Positions 62,001 through 64,000 of a stretch of 64,000 nucleotides of DNA are shown here, piece after piece; positions within the stretch are counted from its first letter, which is position 1; every line of letters starts with the position of its first letter. The DNA lies in contig NC_134397.1 of assembly GCF_050003625.1 (NCBI RefSeq), forward strand, positions 72,085,551-72,149,550, read 5' to 3'. Position numbers and translations under genes: made by a program. Under the pieces are notes generated by a model that searched no databases, was not told the origin of the DNA, and saw only the letters and a program-made list of their open reading frames with translations. This stretch comes from Haematobia irritans. Lineage: Eukaryota; Arthropoda; Insecta; Diptera; Muscidae.

Positions 62001-62029
62001 TTTCTTTATCCTTGCGACAAATTTTATCC
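13944..62029 (-). CDS. AdamTS-A: GON-domain ADAMTS metalloprotease (GON-1/ADAMTS9/20 type), 13 visible exons, 5' incomplete
   Basis: Secreted zinc metalloprotease of the extracellular matrix; family members cleave proteoglycans and act in cell migration and secretion (family knowledge). Exons in transcript order: 62029-61880, 61706-61551, 61371-60797, 54744-54562, 46926-46798, 34225-33999, 33930-33650, 30250-30049, 29979-29794, 29728-29546, 29253-28894, 20919-20302, 14033-13944. Every junction has AG/GT ends and matching phase, giving 3340 nt and 1112 residues. Domains by visible residue: catalytic end 1-about 115 (HELGH 45-49, third His 55), disintegrin-like and central TSP1 ([17 protein letters not shown]) within 103-293, cysteine-rich about 270-360, spacer about 375-473, seven TSP1-like repeats about 490-920, GON about 921-1100 ending CGGWCGGC. 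Signal peptide, prodomain and early catalytic exons lie past 64000. Introns reach about 12.6 kb and are packed with transposons. The family call is strong; the symbol rests on the GON domain and fly context. Confidence 0.93.
14083..15585 (+). mobile_element. DINE-1/INE-1-like (Helitron-like) element, copy A
   Basis: Starts AAACAAGTAAGGAAAGTC with a nearby hairpin (AGTCGG...CCGACT) and TTATACCCTGCACCAC. The body has six units at an exact 153-bp step (ATGGGAG at 14524, 14677, 14830, 14983, 15136; the last step is 142 after an 11-bp loss). Then a GACGGACGGAC run, ATGGTTATATCGACTCAGGG and the end GGCGCAGGGTATAA. The run plus ATCGACTC block resembles the conserved core of Drosophila INE-1 (CGAGTCGATCTGGCCATGTC in reverse). 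Non-coding; lies in the last AdamTS intron. Confidence 0.78.
15884..17083 (-). mobile_element. Mariner element, irritans (Himar1-like) subfamily, defective
   Basis: 1200 bp flanked by TA (15882-15883 and 17084-17085). The left end ACAGGTTGGCTGATAAGTCC is matched by the reverse complement at 17064-17083, the terminal repeat typical of irritans-type mariners. It is inserted inside the endonuclease of the surrounding LINE, whose frame resumes after 17085. Slightly shorter than a full element of about 1.26 kb, indicating internal loss. Confidence 0.92.
15951..16917 (-). pseudogene. Mariner transposase pseudogene
   Basis: Minus-strand fragments in shifting frames: an N-terminal helix-turn-helix part ([35 protein letters not shown]), [20 protein letters not shown] with the first Asp, [15 protein letters not shown] with the second Asp, and [20 protein letters not shown] with the third (DD34D), ending [10 protein letters not shown] at 15951. 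Several frameshifts make it non-functional. In the second Asp region the usual DNAPCHK is altered to DIAIATS. Confidence 0.88.
17134..17388 (+). repeat. tRNA-headed SINE, internally deleted
   Basis: Begins GGGAGCCACCGTGGTGCAAT and keeps CTCGATTCCGGCTTCGACCG, then parts of the body and the tail ATCACAATGGACTGAATAGT. It lacks about 90 bp relative to 18611-18955. Inserted in the LINE, which resumes just before GATCTGGTAATATC. Confidence 0.8.
18083..18313. mobile_element. Tc1-type MITE, 231 bp
   Basis: Terminal inverted repeats CACAGTCTCACATAAGTTTA (left) and CACAGTCTTACACAAGTTTA (right, other strand), flanked by TA on both sides. The AT-rich interior has no coding capacity. Inserted in the reverse transcriptase of the decayed LINE. 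Confidence 0.85.
18611..18955 (+). repeat. Full-length tRNA-headed SINE with 12-bp target duplication
   Basis: 345 bp. The A-box-like TGGTGCAATGG and B-box-like GGTTCGATTCC make a tRNA-like pol III head. The body ends GTGGTATCACAATGGACTGA ... CCTAACCTAACC. The exact duplication AGGGCGAAAAAT lies at 18599-18610 and 18956-18967. Inserted right after the YADD region of the LINE. Confidence 0.92.
20086..20301. other. AT-rich intron sequence before exon L donor
   Basis: TTTAATTTTAATTT-type simple sequence; nothing else recognised. Confidence 0.5.
20302..20919 (-). CDS. AdamTS-A: AdamTS exon L: degenerate TSP1-7 and GON domain
   Basis: 206 codons, phase 0 at both ends. Acceptor ACGCACACAG, donor GTAAGT. 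It starts [18 protein letters not shown], the body of a TSP1-like repeat whose lead-in (KLLSN, exon K) has no Trp. The GON domain begins near [14 protein letters not shown] and includes [46 protein letters not shown] and [15 protein letters not shown]. These match the GON consensus (IYCHDM, TFRKIRIDL, ATAGDCY, CPQGRFSINL). Confidence 0.95.
20920..21690. other. Intron sequence, nothing recognised
   Basis: AT-rich sequence between the exon L acceptor and a minisatellite. I looked for a small exon with the missing Trp lead-in of TSP1-7 and found no candidate with usable splice sites. Confidence 0.5.
21695..21999 (+). repeat. 29-bp minisatellite array, left part
   Basis: About ten units of the TTTCTATAGAAA-bearing 29-bp repeat. 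It continues at 23706 after the DINE-like element at 22000-23705, so that element entered a pre-existing array. Confidence 0.88.
22000..23705 (+). mobile_element. DINE-1/INE-1-like (Helitron-like) element, copy B
   Basis: Same layout as 14083-15585: head AACAAGTAAGGAAAGTCTAA, hairpin AGTCGG...CCGACT, TTATACCCTGCACCAC, then units with ATGGGAG at 22451, 22604, 22757, 22910, 23063 (five starts at an exact 153-bp step), 23220 and 23371. A GACGGACGGA run follows near 23517-23560 and the end is GCAGGGTATAA. Flanked on both sides by the 29-bp minisatellite. Confidence 0.8.
23706..23862 (+). repeat. 29-bp minisatellite array, right part
   Basis: Five to six degenerate units. It ends at TTTTGGTAGATTATTTTTG, the same border that joins the array to 153-bp units at 43560. 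Confidence 0.85.
23863..25155 (+). mobile_element. DINE-like composite element: 153-bp units plus conserved end
   Basis: Units start GACCGATATGG at 24075, 24228, 24381, 24534 and 24687, an exact 153-bp step. After them comes a GACGGAC run (24950-25020), ATGCTTAGATCGACTCAGAA, TATATATACTTTATGGGG and the end CCTATGGCGGAGGGTATAAA. The 379-codon open frame across it (23975-25114) arises because 153 is a multiple of three; no protein is inferred. Confidence 0.8.
25156..26272. other. AT-rich intron sequence, nothing recognised
   Basis: No exon, RNA gene or clear repeat. It contains an 18-A run near 25807-25824. Confidence 0.5.
26273..26606 (+). repeat. tRNA-headed SINE
   Basis: Nearly full length: TGGTGCAATGGCTAGCATGC, GGTCGTGGGTTCGATTCC, body, tail GTATCACAATGGACTGAATA and CCACCTAACCTAAC. 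The first few bases of the head are missing after a T run. No clear target duplication. Confidence 0.88.
26725..28215 (+). repeat. 29-bp minisatellite array with shared border sequences
   Basis: About 45 units, many with TTTTGTGAAAA in place of TTTTGACAAAA, so a distinct subfamily. Bordered at left by TTTGGTAGA words (26701-26780) and at right by TTATTTTTGGCTCAAGGGCA (28190 on), related to the border at 43562. AT-only islands (about 27085-27125) interrupt it. Confidence 0.88.
28311..28725 (-). mobile_element. CCCAGCAAAA-type MITE, partial copy (minus)
   Basis: Starts CCCAGCAAAAAATTTGGAAG and runs as a diverged reverse complement of the family at 2713 and 58267 (shared words around AACTTCC, GTGTGATCCG and TGCATCACTTC). 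The inner end stops near 28725, short of the second terminus, just past the AdamTS exon K donor. Confidence 0.65.
28894..29253 (-). CDS. AdamTS-A: AdamTS exon K: TSP1-5 body, TSP1-6, lead-in of TSP1-7
   Basis: 120 codons, phase 0 at both ends. Acceptor CTCCCACTAG, donor GTAAGA. It starts [20 protein letters not shown], runs through a basic linker ([17 protein letters not shown]) into [18 protein letters not shown], and ends [14 protein letters not shown]. No intron separates TSP1-5 from TSP1-6, unlike the neighbouring repeats. Confidence 0.92.
29546..29728 (-). CDS. AdamTS-A: AdamTS exon J: TSP1-4 and the lead-in of TSP1-5
   Basis: 61 codons, phase 0 at both ends. Acceptor TTTGTATTTCAG, donor GTAAGT. 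Encodes [20 protein letters not shown], the Cys pairs [13 protein letters not shown] and [13 protein letters not shown]. The exon stops after WSS, again directly before the first Cys of the next repeat. Confidence 0.92.
29794..29979 (-). CDS. AdamTS-A: AdamTS exon I: TSP1-3 body
   Basis: 62 codons, phase 0 at both ends. Acceptor TTTGTCCATAG, donor GTTAGT. Encodes [20 protein letters not shown] through [20 protein letters not shown]. The exon begins exactly at the CSxxC motif, completing WKYTDWKP from exon H. Confidence 0.92.
30049..30250 (-). CDS. AdamTS-A: AdamTS exon H: TSP1-2 and the lead-in of TSP1-3
   Basis: Acceptor TTGTTTTCAG, donor GTAAGA. Encodes [20 protein letters not shown]; the usual Trp residues of this repeat are replaced by Asn and Tyr, although CSASCG is intact. 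It ends [13 protein letters not shown], with the intron falling directly before the first Cys of TSP1-3. Confidence 0.92.
30251..31204. other. Intron sequence, unidentified, less AT-rich
   Basis: More balanced base composition than its surroundings. No coding frame of recognisable family. Possible decayed transposon, but no domain can be named. Confidence 0.4.
31205..31545 (+). repeat. 17-bp GC-rich minisatellite
   Basis: Repeats of a 17-bp unit (CCGCTTACGCGATTCGT and variants) at 31222-31262 and 31335-31545 around a pyrimidine-rich spacer. Rich in CpG in an otherwise AT-rich window. Confidence 0.85.
31578..31970 (+). repeat. 39-bp tandem repeat, open in frame
   Basis: About ten units containing CGTCGGCCCGA and CACGAACA. 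Plus frame 1 of the unit reads as 13 residues of the form [13 protein letters not shown]; two units are 3 bp shorter, keeping frame. An open frame (31589-32155) continues into a His/Pro-rich stretch. No start context, splice sites or known family, and the opposite strand is also open, so protein coding is not claimed. Confidence 0.75.
31971..33060. other. Intron sequence, unidentified
   Basis: No domain recognised. A short direct repeat CCTGGGACAGTA occurs near 32830-32870. Confidence 0.4.
33225..33395 (+). repeat. Two about 95-bp direct repeats
   Basis: Blocks containing TTGGATCAGA and GGCTTCCGAAAGG at about 33274 and 33362 align over roughly 65 bp. Function unknown. Confidence 0.5.
33650..33930 (-). 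CDS. AdamTS-A: AdamTS exon G: spacer end and C-terminal TSP1-1
   Basis: Acceptor ATTTATTACAG, donor GTAAGT after CTCAC. It starts [20 protein letters not shown] and contains TSP1-1: [18 protein letters not shown], then RLPVCIS, PQFCD and YRACNTDC. The exon closes in phase 2; the split Thr codon is completed by exon H. Confidence 0.93.
33999..34225 (-). CDS. AdamTS-A: AdamTS exon F: spacer domain
   Basis: Acceptor CTCTTTCAG, donor GTAAAT. Encodes [36 protein letters not shown] and [20 protein letters not shown], the beta-rich ADAMTS spacer (compare EFLLNGN and VEYSGSETAVERINST in ADAMTS9). Two NxS/T sequons are present in NGSNST. The intron upstream is about 12.6 kb, the largest in the visible gene. 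Confidence 0.93.
34749..34936. mobile_element. Short inverted-repeat element (about 188 bp)
   Basis: The left arm ACACATAGACCTCGCTTTGC is matched on the other strand at the right end (ACACCTAGACCTCGCTTTGC). It sits within decayed non-LTR sequence. No clear target duplication was read, so the class is unknown. Confidence 0.6.
34937..36200 (+). pseudogene. Decayed jockey-like non-LTR retrotransposon
   Basis: Plus-strand traces: SDHLPI-like text then [20 protein letters not shown] and NYKKAN at about 34980-35060 (end of an endonuclease), [20 protein letters not shown] at about 35323, [12 protein letters not shown] at about 35420 where YADD has become YTDN, and a thumb/C-terminal part [17 protein letters not shown] at about 35575. 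Many stops and frameshifts. Related sequence may begin as early as 34430. Confidence 0.75.
36405..37490 (+). repeat. 143-bp satellite array with a longer insert block
   Basis: Seven units with GGAGAG at 36508, 36651, 36794, 36939, 37056, 37199 and 37344; steps are 143-145 bp except one of 117. Each unit carries CCAAAGTCGTCAACAGAGCA or a close variant and CCCAGGGAATTTCTCTGC. A longer block (GGGATCTCAGTCACGACT...) precedes units 1 and 5, so the array has a four-unit higher order. Confidence 0.88.
37491..39547. other. Intron sequence, nothing recognised
   Basis: About 2 kb with no exon, repeat family or RNA gene I can support. Confidence 0.45.
39967..41199 (+). mobile_element. 5'-truncated LINE with RNase H domain
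   Basis: 1233 bp inserted into the DD41D transposon with a 13-bp target duplication. The 3' end, without a poly-A, carries GTGGTATCACAATGGACTGA, AATAGTCTAAGTGAGCCTGA and a TAACCTAACC terminus, shared with the SINEs of this window. 5' truncation is typical of target-primed reverse transcription. Confidence 0.9.
39981..41069 (+). CDS. LINE ORF2 C-terminal fragment: RNase H and zinc-knuckle tail
   Basis: An uninterrupted 362-codon frame. RNase H signature: [20 protein letters not shown] (Asp), [13 protein letters not shown] (Glu), [14 protein letters not shown] (Asp), [20 protein letters not shown] (His and Asp). The C-terminal [20 protein letters not shown] is the CCHC tail of I/LOA-type elements. 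The reverse transcriptase is absent through 5' truncation. The Met at 39981 is only the first in frame, not a real start. The intact frame suggests a young insertion. Confidence 0.88.
   Translation: MPLNILAKQSAATTAVRLRELSLWSEKSYGHSSVLKIMPDVPNVVDYTLASPLFDKKFETLIPNSEAWCTRAPGNKRYIYFYTDGSKLDGQVGFGVYSKDLELRIAKRLSDHCSVFQAEILAIREVVNWLRSNAPSNIIGINIYSDSQPAIKSLDSVFLNSKTAIDCLKSLNEMAEQHNIHLIWVPGHRNIPGNCEADELARLGTTLHIPGELESVGVPLATCKLLLREKAVMMANVRWENCKGCNDTKQIWPHLNLNRTLDMLVFSRRQISLLISAITGRCLIGDFAKTIGAKYNDYCMSCHDAEEKESIKHLLCECPAFCVRRMQILGTYSFRLLADLENVNLSSLLMFLEQSGWFNRRK
41790..42090. mobile_element. MITE with CATTCCARAGT ends, copy 2 (left end worn)
   Basis: Aligns with 11465-11889 over most of its length (AGTACGCTAAGT, CTCAAAAACCGTATAAG, ATGACTTAGACCACTTTAGA, CTTAGCGTACTCTG). 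The left terminal repeat is degraded. Confidence 0.65.
42380..42623. mobile_element. MITE with TAAGTTCGAGTT inverted ends, uninterrupted copy
   Basis: About 244 bp. Left TAAGTTCGAGTTTAGCCGCT, right AGCGGCTAAACTCGAACTTA; outer AAGGTGGG and CTCACCTTT. Same family as 9219-9742. Confidence 0.78.
43005..44567 (+). mobile_element. DINE-like composite element, most complete copy
   Basis: Order: head AAACAAGTATATACGGCCGT with hairpin TTCGG...CCGAA and TATGTACCCTCCACCATGG (43005-43214); 29-bp minisatellite (43215-43560); border GGTAGATTATTTTTGGCTCG; 153-bp-type units (43590-44400); GACGGACGGATGGAC run; ATGCTTAGATCGACTCAGAA; an AT dinucleotide run and ACTTTATGGGGTCTTA, where a Tc1-like element entered at TA. 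It gives the template for reading the partial copies elsewhere. Confidence 0.8.
44568..45839 (+). mobile_element. Tc1-like transposon, 1272 bp, defective
   Basis: Ends AAGGGTGATA at 44568 and its reverse complement at 45830-45839, extended by GTCAAAATTT on both sides. Flanked by TA (44566-44567 and 45840-45841). Carries one transposase frame with a small internal deletion. Confidence 0.9.
44721..45712 (+). pseudogene. Tc1/mariner-superfamily DDE transposase, frameshifted
   Basis: The likely start ATG is at 44721 ([11 protein letters not shown]); an upstream in-frame ATG at 44664 is less likely because it lies close to the terminal repeat. Two helix-turn-helix segments ([20 protein letters not shown] and [20 protein letters not shown]), then the first acidic box [13 protein letters not shown], the second [12 protein letters not shown], and after a frame change [20 protein letters not shown] with the Glu and the KYW hallmark, to the stop at 45712. 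A deletion of roughly 17 bp after HYG breaks the frame, so the first open frame ends early at 45560. Confidence 0.87.
45842..46310 (+). pseudogene. Mariner-like remnant plus DINE end fragment
   Basis: A TACGAGGGTTGCTTTTATAT-type mariner end at about 45867 and the frame [17 protein letters not shown] at about 46105-46160 (second catalytic Asp of a mariner transposase), followed by stops. From about 46240 the sequence GCGGTCTTAGACCAGAATGA and AGTATACCCCCATG resembles the DINE-like element end, so this remnant lies between two pieces of such elements. Confidence 0.65.
46311..46797. other. Intron sequence, nothing recognised
   Basis: AT-rich sequence with A runs, no feature supported. Confidence 0.5.
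46798..46926 (-). CDS. AdamTS-A: AdamTS exon E: cysteine-rich end and spacer start
   Basis: 129 nt, too short to stand out as an open frame. Acceptor TTTTGCAG, donor GTGAGT. Encodes [20 protein letters not shown] followed by [17 protein letters not shown] and VTTIPKG, corresponding to DKCGVCGGDNSSC and the RIPAGA spacer entry of ADAMTS9. The phase (2 nt in, 1 nt out) joins exons D and F without a break. Confidence 0.92.
47104..48037 (-). mobile_element. DD41D Tc1/mariner-type transposon, internally deleted
   Basis: 934 bp flanked by TA (47102-47103 and 48038-48039). Ends AAGGGTGATTTGTT and, on the other strand, AAGGGTGATTCTTT. The transposase frame lacks its DNA-binding N-terminus, which explains the short length relative to about 1.3 kb expected for an intact relative (inference from the truncated protein). 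Confidence 0.88.
47211..47924 (-). CDS. DD41D transposase, N-terminally truncated
   Basis: 237 residues. Catalytic core intact: D35 in [10 protein letters not shown]128 in [14 protein letters not shown]170 in [14 protein letters not shown]. The spacing of 41 residues between the second and third Asp is counted directly and defines the DD41D group. The helix-turn-helix domain that binds the terminal repeats is missing. Upstream, between the terminal repeat and this frame, a short ATGGTGTCAAAGAGAAAG start remnant ends in a stop after about 11 codons, consistent with an internal deletion that removed the N-terminal part. Unlikely to be active alone. Confidence 0.86.
   Translation of the reverse strand: MNRLTNEPQRRIFSEWALEKLAENPLFYRQILFSDEAHFWLNGYVNKQNCRIWSEEQPEAVQELPMHPEKCTVWCGLYAGGTIGPYFFKDAVGRNVTVNGDRYRSMLTNFLLPKMEELNLVDMWFQQDGATCHTARDSMAILRENFGEQFISRNGPVSWPPRSCDLTPLDYFLWGYVKSKVYRNKPATIPALEDNISEEIRAIPAEMLEKVAQNWTFRMDHLRRSRGQHLNEIIFKK
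48421..48704. mobile_element. MITE with GGGCCTGTTCG ends, probably PIF/Harbinger-type
   Basis: 284 bp. Perfect inverted ends of 28 bp starting GGGCCTGTTCGAAACC and then CCGAAACTTTTTAC, extended after a small gap by ATTGGT. The flanks show a possible 3-bp duplication AAA. The GGGCCTGTTC end resembles PIF/Harbinger elements; the class is inferred. Confidence 0.82.
49130..54000 (-). repeat. 4.9-kb 29-bp minisatellite array with higher-order repeats
   Basis: About 165 units of the 29-bp repeat in reverse orientation. A marker unit ACAGAAAGTTTTTGGAAA recurs through it (for example tacatctac at about 50612, 50971 and 51332, steps of 359 and 361 bp; others at about 50310, 51739, 52030, 52430 and 53930), so blocks of about 12 units were copied together. 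Left border ATGGTTGCCATTCCTGCCAA resembles the border used in the composite elements. Any open frames here are repeat artefacts. Lies in the intron between exons D and E. Confidence 0.92.
54001..54561. other. Intron sequence, nothing recognised
   Basis: No repeat unit or exon seen before the exon D donor. Confidence 0.5.
54562..54744 (-). CDS. AdamTS-A: AdamTS exon D: cysteine-rich domain
   Basis: Acceptor CATTCCAG, donor GTAAGT. Encodes [20 protein letters not shown], then [24 protein letters not shown], matching the ADAMTS cysteine-rich pattern KLFCR, VIDGTPC, GLCRQAGCDHVLNS. It is split from exon C by a 6.05-kb intron made mostly of AT-rich satellite and a SINE broken by a hAT element. 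Confidence 0.94.
55346..55572. mobile_element. MITE with GAGTACTATGTTC ends
   Basis: Inverted ends AAGGTGAGTACTATGTTCGG and, other strand, AAGCTGAGTACTATGTTCAG. About 227 bp, non-coding. The outer AAGGTG recalls the family at 42380, but the inner arms differ. Confidence 0.75.
58267..58838 (+). mobile_element. CCCAGCAAAA-type MITE, copy 2
   Basis: 572 bp, ends CCCAGCAAAAC and TTTTTTTGCTGGG. Collinear with 2713-3260 including GGATCCGGAAGTGGTGCAAA. Inserted cleanly into the AT-rich satellite with TC on each side. Confidence 0.8.
59686..60513 (-). repeat. tRNA-headed SINE (minus), split by a hAT element
   Basis: Read on the minus strand: head GGTTAAGCATGGCATACCCA, GGGTCGTGGGTTTC, body, and tail GTCACAATGGACTAAATAAT ending ACCTAACCTAATC. 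The element 59752-60299 sits between the two halves. Confidence 0.82.
59752..60299. mobile_element. Non-autonomous hAT element packed with ACTCACG motifs
   Basis: 548 bp. Inverted ends TAGAGGTGTGC on both sides (fitting the hAT YARNG start) and an exact 8-bp duplication ATTGTGAC (59744-59751 and 60300-60307). The interior has at least ten copies of ACTCACG, several as ACTCACGCACACTCACG. No transposase; a short frame across it is repeat-derived. Confidence 0.87.
60797..61371 (-). CDS. AdamTS-A: AdamTS exon C: disintegrin-like, central TSP1, start of cysteine-rich region
   Basis: Largest metalloprotease-side exon (575 nt). Acceptor TTTCCCCTAG, donor GTAAGT. Encodes the disintegrin-like module ([37 protein letters not shown]), the canonical central TSP1 with [17 protein letters not shown] (C-mannosylation WxxW pattern and CSxxCGGG) closing with RSCNTQNCP, then the cysteine-rich start FREQQC-like [15 protein letters not shown] and TKWIPKYG. 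Reads through in one frame. Confidence 0.95.
61551..61706 (-). CDS. AdamTS-A: AdamTS exon B: third zinc His and Met-turn region
   Basis: Acceptor TTTAATTTAG, donor GTGAGT. Begins [11 protein letters not shown], completing HELGHILNMPHD. Asn replaces the Gly of the general HExxHxxGxxH motif, as is normal in the ADAMTS9/20 group. Then follow the Met-turn region (HIMSSVM) and the end of the catalytic domain ([16 protein letters not shown]). The intron separating it from exon A is only 173 bp. Confidence 0.94.
61880..62029 (-). CDS. AdamTS-A: AdamTS exon A: end of catalytic domain with zinc site
   Basis: Acceptor TTTACAG before 62029, donor GTAAGT below 61880. Encodes [20 protein letters not shown] onward to [14 protein letters not shown] holds the first two zinc-binding His and the catalytic Glu; [13 protein letters not shown] is a hallmark of ADAMTS catalytic domains. 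One nucleotide is carried in from an upstream exon not in the window; the last codon (Ile) is split with the next exon. Confidence 0.95.
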
Positions 62030-62193
62030 CTGTAAATGAGAGAAGCAGAAACAAACGATAAATAATTATTTTTGAATATTCTTAATTGTGGAGATAATAA
62101 CTATGCAATATATCAAAAATGGCGTAACACATGTATATTTATAAAATATTTCATAGTTGAATACGTTGTAAGTTATAATTTAACAATATTTTT

Positions 62194-63427
62194 TTATACC
62201 CTCCACCATAGGATGGGGGTATATTAACTTTGTCATTCCGTTTGTAACACATCGAAATATTGCTCTAAGACCCCAAAAATAAAGTATATATATTCTGGGT
62301 CGTGGTGAAATTCTGAGTCGATCTTAGCATGTCCGTCCGTCCGTCCGTTGAAATCACGCTAACTTCCAAACGAAACAAGCTATCGACTTCAAACTTGGCA
62401 CAAGTAGTTGTTATTGATGTAGGTCGGATGGCATGGGCCATATCGGCCCACTTTTACGTATAGCTCTAGTAGCCATGCAAAAATTGGTCCATATCGGTCG
62501 ATAATTATATATAGCCCCCATATAAACCGATCCCCAAATTTGAACTTCGGAGCCTCTAAGAGAAGCCAATTTCATCCGATCCGGCTGGAATTTGGTACAT
62601 GGTGTTAGTATATGGTTTCTAACAACCGTGCAAAAATTGGTCCATATCGGTCCATAATTATATATAGCCCCCATATAAATCGATCCCCATAGAATCGATC
62701 CTATAGAAAATTTTGTCAAATTTTATTTCTATAAAAAATTTTGGGAAAATGTTCTTCCTATAGAAAATGTTTTCAAAATTTTAATTCTATTGAAAATTCT
62801 GTCAAAATTTTATTTCTATAGAAAATTTTGTCAAAATTTTAATTCTATAGAAAATTTTGTCAAAATTCTATAGAAAATTTTGTCAAAATTTTATTCCTAT
62901 AGGAAATTTTGTCAAATTTTATTTCTATAGAATATTTTGGCAAAATTTTCTTTCTATAGAAAATATTTTCAAAATTTTAATTCTATTGAAAATTTTGCCA
63001 AATTTTATTTCTATAGAAGATTTTGTCAAAATTTTATTTCTATACAAAATGTTGTCAAAAATTTTTTTCTATAGAAAATTTTGTCAAAATTTTATTTCTA
63101 TAGAAAATTTTGTCAAAATTTTATTTCTGTAGAAAATTTTGTCAAAATTTTATTCCTATAGAAAATGTTGTCAAATTTTATTTCTATAGAAAATTTTGGC
63201 AAAATTTTCTTTCTATAGAAAATGTTTTCAAATTTTAATTCTATTGAAAATTTTGTCAAAATTTTATATCTATAGAAAATGTTGTCAAAAGATTGTCAAA
63301 CGTAATTATATACGTATTAGAAGACTGTGTTAGAAAGTTTTAAGATACCTTGCCATCGGCAAGTGTTACCGCAATCCAAGTAATTCGATTGTGGATGACA
63401 GTCTTCAGTAGAAGTTTCTACGCAATG
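62194..63427 (-). mobile_element. DINE-like composite element (minus), near-complete
   Basis: Left end TATACCCTCCACCATAGG, conserved block TATATATATTCTGGGTCGTG to CGATCTTAGCATGTCCGTCC, 153-bp-type units (62440-62700), 29-bp minisatellite in reverse (62701-63290), then a truncated head (CCATCGGCAAGTGTTACCGC; GTAGAAGTTTCTACGCAATG). The order mirrors 43005-44567. Lies upstream of exon A, in the intron leaving the window. Confidence 0.8.
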
Positions 63428-64000
63428 TACAAAATATGTTATCAAGGACAAATTTGTTTAAAATAATGAAATTTTTATTAAAATAAAAGTCATAATCTTT
63501 GCTTCAAAATTTTTTCATTATTTCGGAAATTGGCGTCCCTCCCTTAATGTCTTTGAACTAAGGTAAATTTTCCTTCAAGTAAAGAAACATATTTTTTTAT
63601 TTAAAGAAATCGTCCTTAAATTAACTGAAATATTGAATTTGCAGATTTAAGATAAAAACATCAAATATAGGCTAAGACTTATTTCGAGGATTTAGCATTT
63701 TTAGTTTAAAGTTTTTTTTGACATTAAGAAAACAATTTTTACTTTAAAATATCAGCTATAATTTGGATTTCTAAACTGGTAATAGATAGATATACCTCGA
63801 AAAGAAAATGAAAAAAGGAGCAGAGAATTGGAATATGGATATATTGATACTAGGAGACAAATTTGAATTTATACGGGTTTTTTTCTGTTTTTTTTTTCAT
63901 GTTCTATCAGAGTCCTTTCAAAATGTGTTAACGACAACTTAAATTTTCCAATTCAGACTTGATTTCAAGTCGAAACTATTCTATGTTTCAAGACAAACAA
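63428..64000. other. AT-rich sequence, nothing recognised
   Basis: No AdamTS exon with the expected catalytic-domain text (the HDTA...LLTR region) was found here; it must lie beyond the window. Confidence 0.5.

Overview
The window looks like a piece of a fly genome, most likely a calyptrate/muscid dipteran. The host gene is an insect-type ADAMTS gene with small exons and very large introns, the base composition is strongly AT-rich, and the repeats are typical of higher flies: DINE-1/INE-1-like (Helitron-like) elements with GGAC/GTCC runs, an irritans-type mariner, a DD41D Tc1/mariner family, tRNA-headed SINEs, non-LTR elements and many MITEs. The species assignment is inference; no search was run.

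One cellular gene spans most of the window on the minus strand. Thirteen coding exons between 62029 and 13944, all with GT-AG introns and compatible phases, give 1112 residues without a stop. They cover the end of a reprolysin catalytic domain (HELGH and the third zinc His), the disintegrin-like region, a central thrombospondin type 1 repeat (TSP1), the cysteine-rich region and spacer, seven further TSP1 or TSP1-like repeats, and a C-terminal GON domain. This is the GON-1/ADAMTS9/ADAMTS20 architecture, probably the fly AdamTS-A orthologue. The signal peptide, prodomain and first half of the catalytic domain lie beyond position 64000. The stop codon and the last 29 residues are at 14033-13944.

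Nearly everything else is intronic or downstream repeat DNA. 1-3900: DINE-like and tRNA-like fragments, with a hAT element that itself carries a MITE. 3900-8100: AT-rich repeats, then a tandem array of a motif resembling a tRNA-Lys primer binding site. 8100-13940: AT-rich DNA with two MITE families and possible 3' UTR. 14083-15585 and 22000-23705: two related DINE-like elements with 153-bp internal repeats. 15612-20090: a decayed non-LTR retrotransposon broken by a mariner, two SINEs and a Tc1-type MITE. 23706-25155, 43005-44567 and 62194-63427: composite elements carrying a 29-bp minisatellite and 153-bp units. 26810-28140 and 49130-54000: long 29-bp arrays, the second with higher-order structure. 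31205-37490: GC-rich minisatellites, a decayed jockey-like element and a 143-bp satellite. 39548-41721: a DD41D transposon broken by a LINE. 44568-45839 and 47104-48037: a Tc1-like element and a second DD41D element. 54960-60790: a degenerate AT-rich satellite with about 620-bp periodicity.

No operon, CRISPR array, confident tRNA gene or other new functional system was recognised. The most unusual signals are the tRNA-Lys primer-binding-like array at 6100-8040, a SINE whose 3' tail matches that of a LINE in the same window, several layered insertions dated by target-site duplications, and two repeat families that share an exact 153-bp (51-codon) period.
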